Assembly: GCA_947374865.1 (NCBI GenBank)
Contig: CANCDR010000015.1
Location: 1 to 64,000, forward strand
DNA from: Oxalobacteraceae bacterium
GTDB lineage: Bacteria; Pseudomonadota; Gammaproteobacteria; Burkholderiales; Burkholderiaceae_D
Direction: 5' to 3'
DNA length: 64,000 bases
Shown: piece by piece, positions 60,776 to 64,000 of the stretch
Layout of the letters: each line of letters opens with the position of its first letter
Position numbering within the stretch: the stretch's first letter is position 1
Position numbers and translations under genes: made by a program
Notes under the pieces: generated by a model
Told to the model about the DNA's origin: nothing
The model's input: only the letters and a program-made list of their open reading frames with translations
Databases searched by the model: none

Positions 60776-61984
60776 CTAGATAATCTCGAATAATCCCGCC
60801 GCGCCCATGCCGCCACCGATACACATACTGACCACAACATAACGCACACCGCGCCGCCGACCTTCGATGAGGGCATGCCCCACCAGCCGCGCACCGCTCA
60901 TACCGAAGGGATGACCGATCGAGATTGCACCGCCGTTCACGTTCAGACGATCGTTCGGAATTCCCAGCTGATCCCGGCTGTAAATGACCTGGCAGGCAAA
61001 GGCTTCGTTAATTTCCCACAGCCCGATATCGGCTACGCTCAGACCCGTCTGACGCAGCAGCTTGGGAATCGCGACTACCGGACCAATGCCCATTTCGTCG
61101 GCAGCACAGCCTGCTACAGCCATCCCGCGATAAACGCCTAAGGGCGCCAAGCCACGTTCACGCGCCAGATCGCGCTGCATGACGACCACAGCCGAAGCGC
61201 CGTCAGAAAGCTGCGAAGCATTTCCCGCGGTGATGAATTCGCCCTGCGCGACCCATTGACCATTTTTCCATACCGGCTTGAGGGCGGCCAGACTATCGAG
61301 CGAGGTATCGGCGCGATTCCCTTCATCACGCGTCAGACGCACGGCTTCGGTGCCGGTGACGTTGCCTTCCTTGTCGAACAGCTGCTTGACTGTGTCGAGC
61401 GGTACGATCTCGTCATTGAACTTACCCTCGGCCTGCGCAGCGGCGGTACGCTGTTGGCTCTGCAGAGAATAGGCATCCTGCGCAGCGCGGCTGATGCCGT
61501 AACGCTGCGAGACCAGTTCTGCCGTTTCGATCATCTGAATATAGGCCGTTGGCGCGACCGACAGCACCGAGGCAGACTGCGCGCGGTAAGCATTCTTGTG
61601 TTTGTTCTGTACCAGCGAAATTGATTCCAGCCCGCCTGCGACAGCGATCCGGTGTTCGCCCGTCATGATGCTCTTTGCACCGCTGGCAATCGCGACCAAG
61701 CCTGAAGCACACATGCGATCAATCGTCATGCCGCCAACACTTTCCGGCAAGCCGGCGGTATAGGTACACAGACGGCCAAGGTTATAGCCTTGATTACCCT
61801 GCTGAGCAGCGATGCCGAGAATGACGTCGTCGACCTCGGCGCCGTCCACTTTGGCGCGCTCTAAGGCGGCGCGAATCACATGACCGCCTAAGACCGGCGC
61901 TTCGGTATCATTGAAGGCGCCACGAAAGGCGCGACCGATGGGGGTGCGGGCGGTTGAAACGATAACGGCTTCTTGCATGTTCAT
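60776..61984 (-). CDS. acetyl-CoA C-acyltransferase (thiolase)
   Basis: 402 residues. Nucleophile Cys92 in [13 protein letters not shown], the [19 protein letters not shown] motif and [17 protein letters not shown] with the second Cys. AGGA lies 8 bases before ATG 61984. It follows the MaoC gene by 15 bases and is the last gene of the unit coming from the right edge. A 3-ketoacyl-CoA thiolase for the MaoC/SDR (R-3-hydroxy) branch of beta-oxidation is likely. Confidence 0.9.
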   Translation of the reverse strand: MNMQEAVIVSTARTPIGRAFRGAFNDTEAPVLGGHVIRAALERAKVDGAEVDDVILGIAAQQGNQGYNLGRLCTYTAGLPESVGGMTIDRMCASGLVAIASGAKSIMTGEHRIAVAGGLESISLVQNKHKNAYRAQSASVLSVAPTAYIQMIETAELVSQRYGISRAAQDAYSLQSQQRTAAAQAEGKFNDEIVPLDTVKQLFDKEGNVTGTEAVRLTRDEGNRADTSLDSLAALKPVWKNGQWVAQGEFITAGNASQLSDGASAVVVMQRDLARERGLAPLGVYRGMAVAGCAADEMGIGPVVAIPKLLRQTGLSVADIGLWEINEAFACQVIYSRDQLGIPNDRLNVNGGAISIGHPFGMSGARLVGHALIEGRRRGVRYVVVSMCIGGGMGAAGLFEII

Positions 61985-61999
61985 GATGAAATTCCTGAT

Positions 62000-62461
62000 C
62001 TATTCAAAGTAAAGTCGGCTGATCGTATTGACGACGCAGGCAGGTTTTTCCTGCCCCTCGATTTCGACGGTGATACGAATTGTGACCTGTACGCCGTCAC
62101 CCTTGATCAGTTCGGCGCTCAGCAATTCGCCACGCCCGCGCAGACGCGAGCCCACCTTGACCGGGGCCGGAAATCGTACCGCTTCGCAGCCATAATTAAT
62201 GCCCATTTTGAGCCGCTCAAAACGCGCCAGCTCAGGCAGGAATCGACTCGCCAGACTCAGGGTGAGATAGCCATGCGCGATGCAGGCGCCAAACGGACCG
62301 TCGGCAGCGCGCAGCGGATCGACGTGAATCCATTGCTGGTCATCGGTAGCATCGGCAAAACGCTGGATACGGTCCTGCTCCATGCGCATCCACTCGGTAT
62401 GCCCGAGCTGCGTACCAACAGCGGCCATTACGCCGTCGAGGGAATCTAATGTGATTGTCAT
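62000..62461 (-). CDS. MaoC-family (R)-specific enoyl-CoA hydratase
   Basis: 153 residues, one hotdog domain. The hydratase motif FADATDDQQWIHVDPLRAADGPFGACIAHGYLTLSL carries the Asp-His active-site pair. AAGGTG lies 5 bases before the ATG. It stands between an SDR and a thiolase, which together with the Hsd4B-like SDR at the window edge would make a complete R-specific beta-oxidation set, as used in steroid side-chain degradation. Confidence 0.9.
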   Translation of the reverse strand: MTITLDSLDGVMAAVGTQLGHTEWMRMEQDRIQRFADATDDQQWIHVDPLRAADGPFGACIAHGYLTLSLASRFLPELARFERLKMGINYGCEAVRFPAPVKVGSRLRGRGELLSAELIKGDGVQVTIRITVEIEGQEKPACVVNTISRLYFE

Positions 62462-62488
62462 TGCGGCACCTTGGTTTGGTTCATCATA

Positions 62489-63274
62489 TTAAGCGTGTTG
62501 TGAGCTCACCGAGATCACTTCACCGGTCATGTAGCTCGAATAATCACTGGCCAGGAACACCATCACGTTGGCGATTTCCCACGGCTCTGCACCGCGGCCA
62601 AACGCTTCTTTGGCCGACAGCTGCGTGAGCAATTCTTCGGAGGCGGATTTTTTTAAAAACGCATGGATCGCGATCGACGGCGCCACCGCGTTAATGCGTA
62701 CGCCAAATTCTGCCGCTTCCAACGCCGAGCAGCGCGTAAAGGCCATCACGCCGGCTTTGGCAGCCGCATAATGCGCCTGTTCTACCTGCGCACGCCAGCC
62801 CAGTACCGAGGCGTTATTGATGATAACGCCAGCGCCTTGCGGCTGCATCAATTGCAGCGCTGCGCGCGTCATGCGAAAGGTGCCGGTGAGGGTCACGTCG
62901 ATCACCTTATGCCATTCATCGTCCGGCATATCCATGACGCGGCAGCTGGTGCCTAGTCCGGCGTTATTGATCAGCACGTCGAGCCGGCCCAGCTTCTCTT
63001 TGGCGGTGGCCAGCAGCGCATCGACCTCGCTCTGCTGAGTAACATTGCACAGCTGACCCCAAACGTTTTGCAATCCGGTCTCGCGCTTGATGGCCTCGAC
63101 CGCTTCGTTCATGCGTCGCTCGTGGACGTCGGAAATGAGCAGCGCACTGGCACCCTCTTCGGCGCAACGCTTGGCTGCGGCAAAGCCGATACCGGCACCA
63201 GCCGCGGCAGTGACGAGAACCGTTTTACCCTTGAGCAGACCATGGGCGGGAACGTAGGCGGGGGATGGATTCAT
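62489..63274 (-). CDS. SDR, IpdF-like
   Basis: 261 residues from ATG 63274; an ATG 9 bases upstream (63283) is as good, as neither has a clear ribosome site. VLVTAAAGAGIGFAAAKRC is a variant glycine-rich motif, followed by NNAGLGTSCRVMDMPDDEW, NNASVLGWRAQVEQAHYAAAKAG (Ser, Tyr, Lys) and an end SSYMTGEVISVSSQHA. The AHGLLKGKTVLVTAAAG-GIGF start and the final VSSQ segment recall the actinobacterial SDR IpdF of HIP (ring C/D) degradation. From memory only; a general steroid or 3-hydroxyacyl-CoA dehydrogenase is the safe call. Confidence 0.8.
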   Translation of the reverse strand: MNPSPAYVPAHGLLKGKTVLVTAAAGAGIGFAAAKRCAEEGASALLISDVHERRMNEAVEAIKRETGLQNVWGQLCNVTQQSEVDALLATAKEKLGRLDVLINNAGLGTSCRVMDMPDDEWHKVIDVTLTGTFRMTRAALQLMQPQGAGVIINNASVLGWRAQVEQAHYAAAKAGVMAFTRCSALEAAEFGVRINAVAPSIAIHAFLKKSASEELLTQLSAKEAFGRGAEPWEIANVMVFLASDYSSYMTGEVISVSSQHA

Positions 63275-63340
63275 GGGACACATTCATTAATAATACGATA
63301 AATTAAGCGGAATTCATTCAAGTCAAACTGGCTGCCTGGA

Positions 63341-64000
63341 TTAAGTACCGTAAACCTTTTGCGGCGGCACGCCATTGGCGATCAGGCGCGCTACTACTGG
63401 ACCCAGATCCGCCGGATTCCAGCGCGCGCCGTGATCGACAATGTGCCCCGTGCGCCAGCCATCACCGATCGACAGCTCACCACCTTTGGCTTCAAAACAG
63501 CGACCCGTCACGTCGGCCGACAAGGGACTGCCGAGCCACACCACGATCGAGGCCACGTTGAGCGGATCCCAGACATCAAATCCGCTGTCGGGTTTTTTCA
63601 CCATCTCCGGCATGGCACCTTCGGTCATGGTGGTGCGCGCTGCCGGCGCTAAGCAATTGACCGTGATGCCATAGCGTGCCAGCTCAGCGGCCTGCACCAG
63701 CGTCAAGCCGGCAATGCCCGCCTTGGCGGCGACGTAATTACTTTGACCGATCGAGCCCTGCAGACCGGCGCCCGAACTGGTGTTAATGATACGTGGATGA
63801 TCCACCGGCGTGCCAGCTTTTTTAGCATCGCGCCAGCGTCGGCCGAGCACATTGGCCAGACAGAAGTGACCCTTCAGATGCACCCGCATCACCGCGTCCC
63901 AATCTTCTTCCGACAGACTCAAGAACATGCGGTCGCGCAGAATGCCGGCATTATTCACCAGCACATGCACTTCACCAAAGGCCGCGAGGGCTGCATCAAC
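63341..64000 (-). CDS. SDR, Hsd4B/MFE2-like (3R)-hydroxyacyl-CoA dehydrogenase, partial
   Basis: The gene runs off the right edge; 219 residues of its C-terminal part are visible, starting in frame at 64000 (VDAALAAFGEVHVLVNNAG). The Rossmann start with the TGxxxGxG motif is outside. HVLVNNAGILRDRMF, HLKGHF, INTSSGAGLQGSIGQSNYVAAKAG (catalytic Ser, Tyr, Lys) and ITVNCLAPAARTTMTE are hallmarks of the dehydrogenase domain of peroxisomal MFE2 and of mycobacterial Hsd4B/ChsB1, which oxidises (R)-hydroxy steroid side-chain CoA esters. Upstream of the IpdF-like SDR by 57 bases in the same direction. Confidence 0.85.
   Translation of the reverse strand, partial: VDAALAAFGEVHVLVNNAGILRDRMFLSLSEEDWDAVMRVHLKGHFCLANVLGRRWRDAKKAGTPVDHPRIINTSSGAGLQGSIGQSNYVAAKAGIAGLTLVQAAELARYGITVNCLAPAARTTMTEGAMPEMVKKPDSGFDVWDPLNVASIVVWLGSPLSADVTGRCFEAKGGELSIGDGWRTGHIVDHGARWNPADLGPVVARLIANGVPPQKVYGT

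Noticed and set aside
1-64000. tRNA, rRNA or riboswitch genes
   Set aside because: None recognised by eye in the intergenic regions on either strand; a covariance-model search was not possible.

Overview
The window reads as a catabolic island for a steroid or sterol in a Gram-negative bacterium. It has a TonB-dependent receptor, Sec-type signal peptides and moderately high GC, and the gene types point to a proteobacterium; the genus cannot be fixed from sequence alone. The strongest markers are a KshA-type Rieske oxygenase (38993-40087), a block laid out like the mycobacterial igr operon (Ltp2 / ChsH1 / acyl-CoA dehydrogenases / ChsH2, 15063-20021), a cytochrome P450 (21862-23259), an alpha-methylacyl-CoA racemase (58272-59414), a FadD19-like CoA ligase (37219-38823) and a 7-alpha-hydroxysteroid-dehydrogenase-like SDR (33484-34281).

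Layout. (1) 689-20893: about 17 minus-strand genes, closely spaced or overlapping, probably one long transcription unit. It holds two thiolase-like aldolase modules with their DUF35/MaoC partners, two pairs of acyl-CoA dehydrogenases, two CoA ligases, two metallo-beta-lactamase-fold hydrolases, a TauD-type dioxygenase and two MFS permeases. (2) 21080-28407: enoyl-CoA hydratase, P450, arylsulfatase, a stand-alone fatty-acyl-AMP-ligase-like protein and a DUF1254 protein. (3) 28514-33383: TonB receptor divergent from an old-yellow-enzyme flavoprotein. (4) 33484-38823: SDR, MFS, aldehyde dehydrogenase and CoA ligase, divergent from kshA. (5) 40088-41181: a 1.1 kb gene-free stretch made of nested inverted and tandem repeats. 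(6) 41182-49034: three related MFS permeases, a serine hydrolase and an unrecognised 626-residue protein. (7) 49150-58078: a minus-strand operon with DUF1254, a third acyl-CoA dehydrogenase pair, GMC alcohol oxidase/dehydrogenase, FadB-type enzyme and thiolase. (8) 58272-64000: racemase, LuxR regulator, thiolase, MaoC hydratase and two SDRs, the last one cut by the window edge.

How the parts may work together (inference): outer-membrane uptake by the TonB receptor; inner-membrane passage by Spinster-like MFS permeases instead of an Mce system; desulfation or ester hydrolysis; terminal oxidation of a branched side chain by P450, GMC enzyme and aldehyde dehydrogenase; CoA activation; racemisation; then up to three beta-oxidation or retro-aldol rounds served by three acyl-CoA dehydrogenase pairs and two aldolase modules; and ring attack by KshA. 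Ring-cleavage genes (kstD, kshB, hsaACD) are not in the window.

A 14 bp palindrome, CGTCC-N4-GGACG with extended form CATCGTCCRTTTGGACGATG, recurs in five good and four degenerate copies, almost only in the promoter regions of these genes. It looks like the operator of a dedicated regulator that is not encoded here. A second palindrome (60662-60679) lies in front of the LuxR gene.
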